A stretch of DNA of 64,000 nt from Pegoplata infirma (GCA_963921195.1 OY992536.1:321115038-321179037); one strand, 5' to 3'. Counted from the first letter of the stretch, positions 36,517 to 49,300 are shown. Notes: generated by a model not told the origin, from the letters alone. Made by a program: numbers and translations.

Positions 36517-37003
36517 ATTTTTTAATGAAAAAATAGTTAGTTCAAACGAAGTTAGGAAAGTTAAGAGATCAACAAAAAGATTAAGGGAATTTTGGAAAAA
36601 TGTTTTAAGAAATCGGAAAAATTTTTGTTCAACCATAATTCCTGATAAAAATAATTTTGATTTAAGACCTTTTGCTACAGTTCAACTTTTTAATGAAAAC
36701 GTTGTCGGTATGATAGATACTGGTGCTACCATATCTTGTTTTGCATCCGAGTATGCTCAAAGGTTTTTAGATGAAAATAAACACCCTTTTAAGAAATTTA
36801 CTGTATTTTTGAAAACCGCTGATGGCAAGAAACATTCTGCTGTTGGTAGTGTTAACACTATGGTTACTTTTCGAGGTGAATCGAAAAATTTAACTTTTTT
36901 GATTATACCTAATTTATCACACGGAGGTTTTTTAAAGAGAAACCCCAAATACACTTTACCTTACCTCAGACCTTATGAAGTTTTACAATTAGAAGAGTTT
37001 TAA
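36517..37003 (+). pseudogene. Retroviral-type aspartic protease fragment of an LTR retrotransposon
   Basis: An open frame of about 162 codons ends at TAA 37003; the first in-frame ATG is 36710. It reads RPFATVQLFNENVVGMIDTG followed by ATISCFAS: the DTGA active-site loop with the preceding strand is typical of retropepsins in gag-pol of Ty3/gypsy-like elements. A basic segment (RKVKRSTKRLREFWK) precedes. After the flap region (TADGKKHSAVGSV) the usual C-terminal part is replaced by RPYEVLQLEEF and a stop. No reverse transcriptase follows within 250 bases, so this is an isolated remnant. Its clean frame could also mean a recent loss or a retained use; frame alone cannot tell. Confidence 0.7.
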
Positions 37004-37256
37004 TCCATTTTAAATATTGTAGTTTATTCTAACAAAAAAACCATTATTAACATTATAAAAGATCGTATTTTCAAAAATATCTTTTCATTTGCATATGGCT
37101 CTTATAGGGTTAATAGAATGAAATGTATAAAATATAAAAATAAACAATTGTAAATAAAATAAAAAAAAAAAAAAAATAACCCATAAAGAGATTTTATTGC
37201 AATGCACAAAAAAAAACACTAAAGTTCTCTTTTATAAGAGTATATTGAATTCATTA

Positions 37257-40200
37257 CACACAGAAAACGGTTTCGTTGTGTCAACCAAATTTAGAACCAA
37301 CCAAATTTTTGTAGTCCAGCCAACTATCACTTTTATCAGTTGTGATTACTAATAATTTCATTTCAATCGAATGTCATATTTATCGAATTTCATTACGAGC
37401 AACTGAATATATCTGTTGAAGCAACGAAAATTATAAGACAAAAATGGTTGTTATGACTGATATTATAGCACCACAACTAAAATATTTTATTAATGGGCTC
37501 CTTTAACCGTAAAATAAAAAGACAAAAATAGTGCTTTTTTGTAATATATTTATTAAATAAGTTAATTTTAAAAGAATATATACATACATAAGTTGATATT
37601 TAAATACTACAACAATTCTTAAGAACAGTTTAAAAAATCTCAGAATTTTAGAAAAACGTTCAGCTTCTGAGACTTTCTATAGAAAATATGTATCAGAATC
37701 CGGGACTTTTTTATAGAAAAAATTTCCTAGAATCTTATACTTTTTGTATGGAGAGACATTTATGAGACATTTTCTATAGTAAAAATGTCGCAGAATCTGA
37801 GATTTCTTCTACAGAAAAAATGTTTCAGTATCTAAGAATGTTTCTAAAGAAATGTCTCAGAATTTAAAAATTTTTCGATAGAAAAAATGTCTTAGAATCT
37901 GAGAATTGTTTACAGAAAAAATGTTTGAGATTCAGAGAATTTTTCTATAAAAAAAATGTATCAGAATGTGAGAATTTGATTTCTACAGAGAAAATTCCAG
38001 AGTCTGAGACATTTTTTTTATAGAAAAAGTCTGAAAGATTTTTTCTATAAAAAAGGTCTGAGAGATTTTTTCTAAAGAACAGTTTTAAGAGTCTGAAGCT
38101 TTTTTCTAAAGAAAAAGTTTTAGAATCTAAGACATTTTTCTATAAAAAAATCTCAGATTCTTACACATTTTTTCTATAGAAAATGTCTCAGATTCTAAGA
38201 AATTTTTTCTAAAGAAAAAGTCTCAGATTCCAAGCCATTTTTTCTATGGAAAAGTCTCAGATTCTGATACATTTGTTCAATAGAATTTATCAGGTTTCAG
38301 ATTCAAAGACAAATTTTCTTTAGAAAAAGTCTTGGATTCTAAGAAATTATTTCTATAGAAAAAGTCTATAGAGTTTCTATTAAAAAAGTCTTAAATTATA
38401 TGGAAGAAGTCTCAGAATTTGAGAAACTATTCTATAGAAAATTCTTAGATTCTGGGAAATTTTTTCTATTAAGGAAATCTCAGATTCAGATAAGACTTTT
38501 TCTATAGAAAAAGTCACAGATTCTGAGACTTTTTTTGTAGAAAAATTCTTAGATTCTGAGGCATTTTTTTTTAAGAAAAATTTTTTTATAGAAAAAAATC
38601 TCAGATTCTGAGACATTTTTTCTATAGGAAAATTTTTAGACTCTGCGACATTTTTTCTATAAAAAATTCTCTATTCTGAAGCATTTTTTCTACAGAAAAA
38701 TTCTCAGACTCTGAGATATATTTCTATAGAAAAATTCTCAGATTCTGAAACATTTTTTCTATAGAAAAATTCTCATATTCTGAGACATTTTTTCTATAGA
38801 AAAATTCTCAGATTCTGAGACATTTTTTCTATAGAAAAATTCTCAGATTCTGAGACATTTTTTCTATAGAAAAATTCTCAGATTATGAGACATTTTTTCT
38901 ATAGAAAAATTCTCAGATTCTGAGACATTTTTTCAATAGAAAAATTCTCAGATTCTAAGACATTTTTTCAATAGAAAAATTCTCAGATTCTGAGACATTT
39001 TTTTCTATAGAAAAATTCTCAGATTCTGAGACATTTCTTTCTATAGAAAAATTCTCAGATTCTGAGACATTTTTTTAATAGAAAAATTCTCAGATTCTGA
39101 GACATTTTTTCAATAGAAAAATTTTCACATTCTGAGACATTTTTTCTATAGAAAAATTCTTAGATTCTGAGACATATTTTCTATAGGAAAGTTCTCAGAT
39201 TCTGAGACATTTTTTCTATAGAAAAATTCTCAGATTCTGAGACATGTTTTCTATAGAAAAATTCTCAGATTCTGAGATATTTTATCTATAGAAAATTTCT
39301 CAGATTCTGAGACATTTTTCCTATAGAAAAAGTCTCAGATTCTGAGACATTTTTCCTATAGAAAAAGTCTCAGATTCTGAGACATTTTTACTATAGAAAA
39401 AGTCTTAGATTCTGAGACATTTTTCGTATAGAAAAAGTCTCAGATTCTGAGACATTTTTCCTATAGAAAAAGTCTCAGATTCTGAGACATTTTTCCTATA
39501 GAAAAAGTCTCAGATTCTGAGACATTTTTCCTATAGAAAAAGTCTCATATTCTTAGACATTTTTCCTATAGAAAAAGTCTCAGATTCTGAGACATTTTTC
39601 CTATAGAAAAAGTCTCAGATTCTGAGACATTTTTCCTATAGAAAAAGTCTCAGATTCTGAGACATTTTTCCTATATAAAAAGTCTCATATTCTTAGACAT
39701 TTTTTCTATAGAAAAAGTCTCAGATTCTCAGACATTTTTCCTATAGAAAAAGTTTCAGATTCTGAGACATTTTTCCTATAGAAAAAGTCTCAGATTCTGA
39801 GACATTTTTCCAATAGAAAAAGTCTCAGATTCTGAGACATTTTTCCTATAGAAAAAGTATCAGATTCTGAGACATTTTTCCTATAGAAAAAGTATCAGAT
39901 TCTGAGACATTTTTCCTATAGAAAAAGCTACAGATTCTGAGACATTTTTCCTATAGAAAAAGTCTCAGATTCTGAGACATTTTTCCTATAAAAAAAGTCT
40001 CAGATTCTGAGACATTTTTTCTATAGAAAAACTCTCAGATTCTGGAATATTTTTCCTACAGAAAAAGTCTCAGATTCTGAGACATTTTTCCCTTAGAAAA
40101 AGTCTCAGATTCTGAGACATTTTTCCTACAGAAAAAGTCTTTGATTCTGAGATATTTTTCTTAAAGAAAAAGTCTCAGATTCTGAGACTTTTTTCCTATA

Positions 40201-42077
40201 GAAGAAGTCCCAGATTCTGAGACATTTTGCCTATAGAAAAAGCCTCAGATTCTGAAACATTATTCCTATAGAAAGTCTCAGATTCTGAAACATTTTTCCC
40301 ATAGTAAAAGGCTTACAATTATATTCGGAGACAGCTCTCCGATTCTGAGACAATTTTGAAAAGTCTCAGACTCTGAAACATTTTTCCTACAAAAAAGTCT
40401 CAGATTCTAAGACATTTTTCCTATAGAAAAAGTCTCAAATTCTGAAACATTTTTCCTATAGAAAAAGTCTCAGATTCTGAGACATTTTTCCTATAGAAAA
40501 TGTCTCAAATCCTCAGATATTTTTCCTATAGAAAAAGTTTCAGATTCTGAATCATTTTGCCAATAGAAAAAGTCTCAGATTCTGAGACATTTTTCCTATA
40601 GAAAAAGTCTTAGATTTTAAGACCTTTTTTCTATAGAAAAAGTCTTAGATTCTGAGACATTTTTTCGATAGAAAATTTTTAGATTCTGAGACCTTTTTTC
40701 CATACAAATAGTTTCAGATTTTGAGACACTTTTCATATGGAAAAAGTCTCAGATTCTGAAACAATTTTCCTATAGAAAAAGTCTATGATTCCAACAGAAA
40801 AAGTCCCAGATTTTCAGACATTTTTCCTATGGAAAAAGTCTCAGATTCTGATACAATTTTCCTATAGAAAAAAATCTCAGATTCTGAGACATTTCTCCTG
40901 CAGAAAAAATTCTCAAATTAGGAGACATTTTTTCTATCTCAGATCTAAAAATATTTTTCCTTTGGAAATGTCTCTCTGAGAGATTTTTTCTACATAAAAA
41001 GTCTCAGATTCTGAGAAATTTTTCCTACAGAAAAATTATCAGATTCTGAGCAAGTTTTTCTACAGAAGAATTCTCTTATTCTAAGAAATTTTTTTTATAA
41101 AAAAAGGTGTAGAATCTGAGAATTCGAAAAATGTCTCAGAATCTTAGAATGTTACCTATAGAAAAAGCCTCAGATTCTCAGACATTTCGCTATGGAAAAA
41201 TTCTGATATTCAGTGATATTTTTCTATAGAAAATTTGAATACATCAACACAATTTTTAATTCAAACATCTAACCTCTCGAATTTGGTCTTAATACAGATA
41301 TTCAATAAAGAGTTATATTTTCCACCTTATTTGGAATGTTGATATGCATCTTTTGTTTAGATCAATAGGAAAATCCGCACGAATGAACTTTTGATGGTGA
41401 GCTTTTTCTGCAAAAAAATTCAATCATTATTTAAAATAGTATTTTTTTGCGCAGATTTTAACATACTTACATTTTATGGTATATTGTACTTTTTGATTCA
41501 TATTTATTTGATTTTTTTAAATTAGCATCTTTATAAAATTTGTTTTTAAATATTTGGTAGAAAATTATAGTACATATTATTTTTTTATGACGTTTTAATA
41601 ATTTAAAAGAGTTTTTTTAGAAGCAACATACAATTAGTTGCAGTAACTTTAATAAAAATTAAAAAATGATTGTATGTACCAAAACTTATAATTCGAAGAT
41701 AGTATTACATTAAAATTTTAAATTTCAAAGGTATTTTGAATTTTTCAAAATTTTAAACAATTTACTCCAAGTATCAGTTGCTGTAACTGAATATTCTGTG
41801 CTTGTTATTAAAAATGTATTGCATTAAAAAACAAAATATTAATGAATAGTTCGGGCTATTATGAACGTTTTTGAAGTAATATTTTTTTCAAATTAATGGA
41901 TGCAACCAATATTTTTTGAAAATGTGATTGTTTTTTGGTAATTTGTTCAGATATTTGGTACAAAATTTGTTTTTTAAATCATGGTAACTAAATTTAAATA
42001 GTTATAACTAAAACTTATATTCTGAAACTAAATTTGAGGAGTTTTAACTGAGTTCCAAATGATTTTTTCCCTGTGTG
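37257..42077. mobile_element. 4.8-kb TA-flanked element carrying the main satellite array
   Basis: Ends CACACAGAAAACGG and TTTTTTCCCTGTGTG, flanked by TA at 37255-37256 and 42078-42079. Terminal match is 7 bases, weakening inward. Subterminal 300-600 bases on each side are rich in AACTAAA/GTTGCA motifs; the centre is the satellite 37640-41240. Confidence 0.6.
37640..41240. repeat. Main 35-bp satellite array, about 100 units
   Basis: The monomer is CAGATTCTGAGACATTTTTC followed by CTATAGAAAAAGTCT, 35 bases. It holds two dyads: GTCTCAGATTCTGAGAC and TTTTTCTATAGAAAAA. Variant 1 (TTTTTTCTATAGAAAAATTCT) fills about 38640-39290 and variant 2 (TTTTTCCTATAGAAAAAGTCT) about 39290-40620; both flanks are diverged and the orientation flips near 37990 and 41110. 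The pattern of a homogeneous middle and decayed edges is that expected from unequal exchange. Confidence 0.95.
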
Positions 42078-44435
42078 TACTAGCATGCGATAAAATTTCT
42101 TTATGTTATGGTAGTATAATATAGAGTAATTTTTAAAGAGATATAGTAACTTACAAAAACAATCGAATCCAACGCTGCATGAAGATCTTCTGCATACTGA
42201 TGATTTCGATGATAATGATGTAAAGTGATAAAGTTAATTTCGTTTAAATTAAGTCAGGTTTAAAGTAATAGGGTAAATAAAATGAAATTATTGTTTGTAT
42301 AAATTTATACCAATCTAACAATAATTTTATTTTATATAAGTTTTAGTAAATTTAGGTATGGACAAGTTAGCGATTTTAAATAAAATTTAGTTATTGTAAC
42401 AATTTGCATGCTATAAATTGCACCACAATTTATAACAATTAAACAATAATTGAATTTTAGAACTTTTAAAAATTTAGATAATAAAAAAAAAATGCTAATA
42501 AATTGATTTTAATTAATTAAGATCAAACCGAATTTAAATCAAAATTTAAGGTTATTTTGAATTAGAGATTAGCATTAAAAATTAAAATTTTTTTTTTTTT
42601 TTTATATTAGAATTAGGTGTTAAATATTTCAGAAAAATTTATAATTAGAATATGTATTCGGAATTAAGAAAAGATTTAATTAGGATTAGTTTAGCTCGAA
42701 ATTTTGATATTTTAAATCAGAGGTTTAGGTTGTGTTTGCAAATTTGCACAAAAAAAATTATTTCTTGCTGAATTTTTGGAAATTTTAATTGAACCCCGAC
42801 ACTGACATGTATGTTTTCTTCGGCCTATGTTGGTTACTTCGACTTAAACTTCCTTATAATATTTTTAAGGCGGCTCCTCAGAGTACAGTCTCTCGAGTTA
42901 CGTGACTCGTTTCCACTCACACGTGTGTTTTCGACTCAGAGAGACTTTAAACCATTTGCTGAACACGATAATTTCAAGATTTGTAGACTTATTCCAACTT
43001 ATTTACGTTACGTAACGTGTATGTGTGGAGGGTCTTGAAAACCACAATGGATCTTTAAGATGGCGGATAAATGGTGTAACTTCTAGTGGTACGGAAATTT
43101 CCTTAAGCTTTCGGAATTTTGGCTTCTTTCATCAATTTTAGTGGTAATACTTTTAAATTTTGTTAAAACGATGTTAAAATTTCTTGGAAAAATTCCAGAA
43201 ATTACTTCAAACTATTTGTAGTAATTTTTACCAAAATTTGGTAATATTAGTTATACAACTTTTAAATTTAAAACAAACTAGGAAATTTTATAAAGAAAAA
43301 CGTTTAACAATTAAACTTGTATTGAATACCACTTAATTATTTTGTAATGATCTATTCTGCAGCCAAAATTAAAAGAACGCAATATAATAATTCCACATTG
43401 TATCAAACCTTTTATCAAATTTATAATTTTCGCCGCATATTTCAACATATACAACAAGATCTAGTTAGAATGACACAAACTGATATTTCTTTCCTTGTCA
43501 CCATGTATAATACCATACATGAAACATACATGATATGCAGTACTGCATAAAACGAAATAGGTAAAATGAATTAAGTGCATAAAGAATACACAAATATATC
43601 CAGTGTTGTATGAATCATCAGTGATGGTACTACTGGTACTTTTAGGGGTAATTTGATATTGTGAGTACTAAACAAAATTATACTTCAATCAAAGTAATTT
43701 ATTAGAAAGATTATTTGATAAAATTACTAATATGGTACTTTTTATAATTTTACAGAAATAATTGAAGTTTTAAGCAATGTTGCTACAATGTTTTGTTTAG
43801 AAACGCAAAAACTACATTTAAGAGAAACGCTGTACAGCAAAATTAAGCGATTAATAATGCAATGAATAAATAAAGAGATTATATTTAAAACCTATTGGGA
43901 CAATAATAACAAAACATTTTATTAATCCAAAAATTTATTTGTGTTAAAAAAAATGTAAAGAGTTTAGAAAAATATTTAAGACTTTTAGATAAAATACTGA
44001 TTTTGTTGTTGCAACGAAACATATAAAAATTTTAAAATATTTTCGCAAAAAACCTGACATTACATTCCTTTCAATGAAAACTTGCATATAAATAATGAAA
44101 ATATTCGTAGAACTTGTTTGAAACGTTTTATGAAGTTTTTCATAAAATGTATGAAAATATCCATTGATTAAATGTGGAATAGTAGTTGGTAATGAGCGTA
44201 TGATAATTGCTTTTTACAAGTAACTAGTTGCTAACTTTATTAAGGTTTTGATATTGGAATTACGATAAATTCATGTTGGTTAAAGTTATCAAAATTTCCA
44301 TAGAAAGCCCCTAATCAAGTAAGGAACAAGTTACCTAAAAACAGCACGTATCATACACCCATAAGTGAAAATTTGCATTAATAACAATTTTGGTAAGTCA
44401 CATGTAACCGTCACTGAAATTTTATTTAGGGGCAT
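42078..44435. other. AT-rich interior of the 9.3-kb element, no gene seen
   Basis: Open frames at 42811-43038 and 43347-43550 (plus) have mixed composition but no recognised domain. 42811-43040 is richer in GC (ACTCACACGTGTGTTTTCGA) than its surroundings. Confidence 0.4.
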
Positions 44436-44640
44436 GTCACAGACTCAATTCCGATCGGATTTGAAAAAAAAAAGTTGTTACTCGTAAAACGCAAAACCAT
44501 TTTTTTTTCGGAATGAAATCACTTTCAAAAATCAAAGTGGAATTGAATTGCTAAGTGGTTTCATTCCGAAAAAAAGTATTTGCTTTGCGTTTTACGAGTG
44601 AACCACTTATTCCACTTCCGAACGGAATTGAGTCTGTGAC
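44436..44640. mobile_element. 205-bp hairpin MITE
   Basis: Ends GTCACAGACTCAATTCCG and CGGAATTGAGTCTGTGAC are perfect inverses; inner arms pair through TACTCGTAAAACGCAAA / TTTGCGTTTTACGAGT and TTTCATTCCG. No clear target duplication. Confidence 0.85.
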
Positions 44641-45408
44641 CCTTAATTGCACACTTTTTATGGTTTTCAAACTTAATTGGTCTGAATTGCCATAAAAGGT
44701 AAACTATAAAAGACAAAAACGCGATGACTTTAAAAACACGTGCTGACAAAACGTAGCAAAAACGTAGCAATGGAACAACACAAATTACTCTACATTTCAT
44801 CACAAAATTTTAATGACTTAAAAAACTATTTTTCTGTTGCAAATTATATTATATTTTATAAGAAACAGTCAAAAGAAACACTTATACGGAACTTTTCACT
44901 TGTAATTTCAATTAGATATAACCAGCATAACACACACACAGGTTTCAATAACAAAGCAAAAAAATATAAAATTATTTTATTTTATTAGAAAAAAGTTAAC
45001 ACACATTTAAAAATTACAATTAGACTAAACACGCGTGGTGTAATAAAACGTCGTATGTTTTTGTTTTGTTTTCTTTCTCTTATTCGCAACGCAGAGTTGT
45101 ATTTAGTTCTAAAAATCTTATGATATTTTTTAATGAAATTATGAAATCTAATGAAACAAGTTTCATAAAATTTGTTCATAACATGCATGAAATTTCAATC
45201 AGCTTATGAATTCCTTTATTTAAGTAATGAAAACAAAATAATGAATCCGTTTCATTAATATCAGGAAGGTTATTTTTTTCAGTGAAAAAAGTCTCAAAAT
45301 CTGAGACTTTGTCTACAAGGAAAATGTTTCAGAATCTAATTTCTTTTCTATATGAAAAATGTTTTAAAATCTGAGACTTTTTTATACGAAAATTGTCTCA
45401 GCATCTGA

Positions 45409-45538
45409 TACCCTATTCACACGTACAGCTAAAACCATTTTTAGCAGCAATATTTTTAGCACTTTCTTTATTCTATTACAGTATATTGACAGAAAACGTT
45501 GTTAAAAAAGATTTAAAACTGTACGTGAGAACAGGGTA
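45409..45538. mobile_element. 130-bp MITE inserted in a satellite monomer
   Basis: Ends TACCCTATTCACACGTACAG and the inverse CTGTACGTGAGAACAGGGTA (two mismatches), flanked by TGA at 45406-45408 and 45539-45541. The satellite text (ATCTGA|GACTTTTTC) closes when element and one TGA are removed, so the borders are certain. Confidence 0.88.
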
Positions 45539-46300
45539 TGAGACTTTTTCTATAGGAAGCATGTCTCAGAATCCGATACTTGTTCTGGACAAAACATGTT
45601 TTAGAATCTAATACTATTTCTATTCGAAAAACGTCTGTGAAGCTGATACTTTTTTTATACGAAAAATGTGTTAGAATCTCAGACTTTTTCTTTACGAAAA
45701 ATGTCTCAGCGTCTGAGACTTTTTCTATACGGAAAATATCTCAGAGTCTGAAACTTTTCTATACGAAAAATGTCTCAGAATCTAAGACATTTTTTACACG
45801 AAAAATGTCTCAGAATCTAAGACTTTTTCTATATGAAAAGTGTCTCAGAATCTTAAATTGTTTTTTATGAAAAATGCCTCAGAATCTGAGATATCCTTTT
45901 TACAAAAAATGTCTCAGATTCTGAAACTTTTTCTATACGAAAACTGTCTCAGAATCTGAGACTGTTTCTAAATAAAAAAATTTCTCAGAACGTGAGATTT
46001 TTTCTATACGAAAAATATCTCGGAATCTGAGACCTTGTATACGATAAGTGTCTTAAAATCTGAGACTTTTTATTTTGGCAAAATTTCTATGAACGTTTGA
46101 CTTTTAAAATCTTAGAATCTGAAACTTTTTCTGTACGAATATTTCACAATTTGAAACTTTTTATGTAGAAAATATTTATATAAATTTGAGTCTTTTAATA
46201 TAGTACGACAAATTTCTTCCATAGAAAAAGTGTCAGATGTATGCGGAAAATCTGTTAGATTCTGAAAATTTTTCTGTAAGAAAATATATAATTTTCTTTA

Positions 46301-46583
46301 AAAACAAGTAAAAAAATGTAACTTCACTTTCGTATAAGCGAATCTATTGGCTTGCTGAATAAAAACCATTGGACAATTTTTTTAATTTCTAATGTTTAAA
46401 CTTAGAAAAAATGGACTCTATAAATAATTTCATTTTCCAGACTGACCCTTGTATCACATTTATTATTTGCATAATCTGGGTGCTATTAAGCTTGAATTCA
46501 AGCTTTGTAAATTACCTACATACTTTTTTTTTTTAATTATAATTAAAAAAAAAAATTATACTCTTTTGATAATGACATTGATT
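46301..46583. other. Unassigned AT-rich sequence
   Basis: No gene or element border is recognised. Confidence 0.4.
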
Positions 46584-47134
46584 ACACCGTCCGACAGCCA
46601 ATATTAAACATGAACCGGATACCGGATAGTATAAGTCTGAAACTAGATATTTAATGGAGTAAAATTGCAGTTACAGTTTTTAATTTCGTGATCCTGTTTC
46701 CTTTTTAACGAACTTTAAAGTTTTAAAGGATACCTTTTGTAAAATATTTTTGAAATATTTGACACTGGTGATGTCATATCAAAGAGGAGGATCTCCCCTA
46801 ATGTTTTCATTTTTTATTTAGCCATATCAGGATAAAAGGATGTGAATAAAGTCATTTAAAAACTTTATCAAAATATTTTGTTGAAAATTTTGAATGATAT
46901 TGAAGGATACATATTTGAAAGGACGTAACTTACATTCTTTTTCTTGATATGTAAAAATAATAAAATAGGAAAATTAGGGGAGATCCTCCTCTTTCATTTG
47001 CTATCACAAAACATCCTATAAAAAGTACAAAAATTAAAAAAACTATTTTATAAAATGTAATCCTCTAAAACTTTGAAGCCCTTTCAAAAGGAAACACGAT
47101 CAGGAAACGAAAAACTGTAAATGCAGTTTTACTA

Positions 47135-48603
47135 CCCAGGAAAATTTTTCAGAACCGATTCTGACAACACTTGTTCTAGAACAGGTTCTTCGGTAACCAT
47201 ACACTATTACACTTTAATTATTTAGAACCAGTTAAGTGAAAATTATTGTTAAGATTGTTCTCTGCAATCAAAGTTTCATTACATTTTGGTTCTCAGGAAT
47301 TAAAAAAAAATTATGTGTCAAAAAAATTAAAAAATAAATATCAATTTATTTTTGTTAACCAAGAAAAAAACCGAAATTCTATTAAAATAGCAGGATATAA
47401 TCGTGAAAATTGTTGAAACAAAGGTGAGTTATTTAAATTTTCACTGTCTGGGTCGGGTCAAATACTAATAATATTACACTCAGAAAATTATGTAAGTTAC
47501 TACATGTTAGTTATTTGTATATTTTACAGTAGTTAGTTGTTTTCAACTGTAAAGTCAGTTGTTTTTGTATGAAAAATATCAAACAACTATTTCTGTTAGT
47601 TATTTTAAGTAGTTTTTTTGAATAACTAACAAAAAAGTACTGTGATGTAGTAACAGTTATTTAAAGTAGTCAATTTTATTTTTTTTTAATCTCTAAAAAA
47701 GTTTTTTTCCAAAAAATAAAAATAAATTTTCGTTTTTTTATTTTTCACAACTTTTTTAAAAAAAAAAACAAAAAACATTGAAAAAATTTGGTCTTCAATT
47801 TTTTTTTTCTGAAAAATTTTTTGGAAAAAAAAATTACATATTGATTATTTTATTTTTACTACATTTTGAAAAATTTTCAAAGTTTTTTTTCCAAAAAATA
47901 AAAATAAATTTTCGTTTTTTTTTTATTTTTCACAACTTTTTTTTTTTTTTTTTTAAAAAAAACTTTGAAAAAATATGGTCTTCAATTTTTTTTCTGAAAA
48001 AAAAATTATATATTGATTATTTTATTTTTACTACATTTTAGTTGTTTTGACTACAAATGTAAGTAGTTTTTACTACAGAAGTCAGTTGTTTTTTGTTAGT
48101 TAAAATAACTAACATTGTTAGTTGATTTAACTGAAAAAGTAGTTGACCCCAAAATAACTTACGAAGTAGTTATTTTAACTGACATTTTCAGTTGATTTTA
48201 CTAACATAATTTTTTGAGTGTATGTTTTTTATTTTTGTTTGCAGAAAATCCATATTCTGGTATGTCATTATTGTAAGGCCCAAAATGCAACTTTGGAGGC
48301 GAAAAAGGATAAATGTGTGTTAAAAAAATATAAATATTTCATTTTTATATGATTGTCTTTAACTTTGTTAAATAAATTAATACAATTCAATATATTTCTC
48401 TAATTCTTATTTCTGTTCCAAATTTTACTTCTAGAACCAATTCCGAGGAACACAAATATGTTCTAATTTTGCTTACAAACACCTGTTGCTTTTGGGACAA
48501 TCCCTTTGTAAAAAGAATCGGTGTTGCACAAGAATTAGAACAGGTTCTAGGGAAGTATAAGTTGTTCCACAATCGGTTCTTTGCAACCGAAAATTTTGCT
48601 GGG
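47135..48603. mobile_element. CCCAG-type TIR element, TA-flanked
   Basis: Ends CCCAGGAAAATTTTTC and the inverse of CCCAGCAAAATTTTCG, then AGAACCGATT / AATCGGTTCT further in; TA at 47133-47134 and 48604-48605. Interior motifs GTTCTAGAACAGGTTCT repeat near both ends. It carries the element 47477-48220. Same end class as 63298-63526. Confidence 0.8.
47477..48220. mobile_element. CACTCA-type element inside the CCCAG-type element
   Basis: Ends CACTCAGAAAATTATGT and ACATAATTTTTTGAGTG, TA on both sides (47475-47476, 48221-48222). Subterminal text is dense in TTAGTTA/TAACTAA-type repeats (47500-47670 and 48040-48200), inverted across the centre. The centre has a tandem duplication of about 190 bases (near 47700-47890 and 47890-48040). 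Confidence 0.8.
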
Positions 48604-49019
48604 TAGATTTAGTCTCTAGTTTCAACCGTATATTATCTACCTAAGACAAATAATTATATGTGCATTGTATTATATTGAGTTATTGGAAAGAAAACAAAAT
48701 ATTTTTTCAAGTTTGGTTAATATTTTGTTATGTTTTTAAGTAAGCTATAAAATCATAAAAACATTCATTTCAAACTTTAGTTTTTAGTACAGAAAATAAG
48801 GCATAAAAATATACTTCATAGAAAATAATTATATGTGCAAAAAAGAAAATTCACATATTTTCTTTTTGATTTACAATATAATTGGGCTATTCATAAAAAA
48901 TTGGTATGGACTTAAATATTTATACTTGTTTTAGTCTACGAGGCATAAAACCAATCAAGTTTTTTAATGTGCCAATGCCATTTTTTCCTCGTTTCGTCAA
49001 TATCGCAAATTTAAGTCCT

Positions 49020-49300
49020 TAGAGCGTTGTGTACCTCTTTGACTTTGAAACGACCTTGGCAGAAAGGGTCCTAAGGAGGAATTTAGTTAGGTTTAGGTCG
49101 GTACTAATGGCTGGCCATTTCAATACTGGTATGCTGGGCGTTTTAAACAAGTTTTTTGTCAAACTAGTGACATGGATTGGGGCGTTGTGTAGGTGGAATA
49201 TCCAATTATCTCCACACAGTTCGCTAGCAAAGTCTATTAAATGTTCCCGAACAAGTAAAATTATATTTTTGCATTATTTTTAGCATGGGCAAATCATATT
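49020..49300 (-). pseudogene. Tc1-like transposase C-terminal fragment (left arm)
   Basis: Mirror of the right-arm fragment; on the minus strand it carries the WPAIST-DLN region and the arm text with AGCGAACTGTGTGGAGAT, in broken frames. Divergent from, and facing away from, the right copy. Confidence 0.65.

Larger units (their letters stand above)
36000..45284. mobile_element. 9.3-kb CACTGAAA-type TIR element
   Basis: Ends CACTGAAAAAAATA and TTATTTTTTTCAGTG, inserted into satellite, with AA next to both ends. Subterminal text on both sides has ATGAAAC/GTTTCATT motifs, as in the related element 18308-19260. It contains a protease fragment (36517-37003), the TIR element 37257-42077, a short MITE (44436-44640) and unassigned AT-rich DNA (42080-44435, 44641-45280). 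No transposase is recognised. The size is mostly due to nested insertions. Confidence 0.7.
35796..46300. repeat. 35-bp satellite array split by a 9.3-kb insertion
   Basis: Left part 35796-36000 and right part 45285-46300 carry the same diverged variant (CTATACGAAAAATGTCTCAG). The element 36000-45284 enters within one monomer, after ATACGAA, and the array resumes in the same phase. Both parts are older and more diverged than the central array at 39290-40020. Confidence 0.8.

Noticed and set aside
37640..41240. CRISPR-like array
   Set aside because: Units are contiguous 35-bp tandem repeats without unique spacers, in a eukaryotic genome.
42811..43038. 75-residue plus-strand frame in a GC-richer patch
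   Set aside because: Composition is protein-like but no domain, splice sites or related frame elsewhere support it.
45580..45870. 96-residue frame, and frames at 38380-38616 and 40785-40979
   Set aside because: They are readings of the 35-bp satellite, which is open over several units; no protein family resemblance.
49029..49283. Plus-strand 84-residue frame, and minus-strand 49567-49893
   Set aside because: They are antisense to the two Tc1 transposase fragments; the sense strands carry the recognisable motifs.
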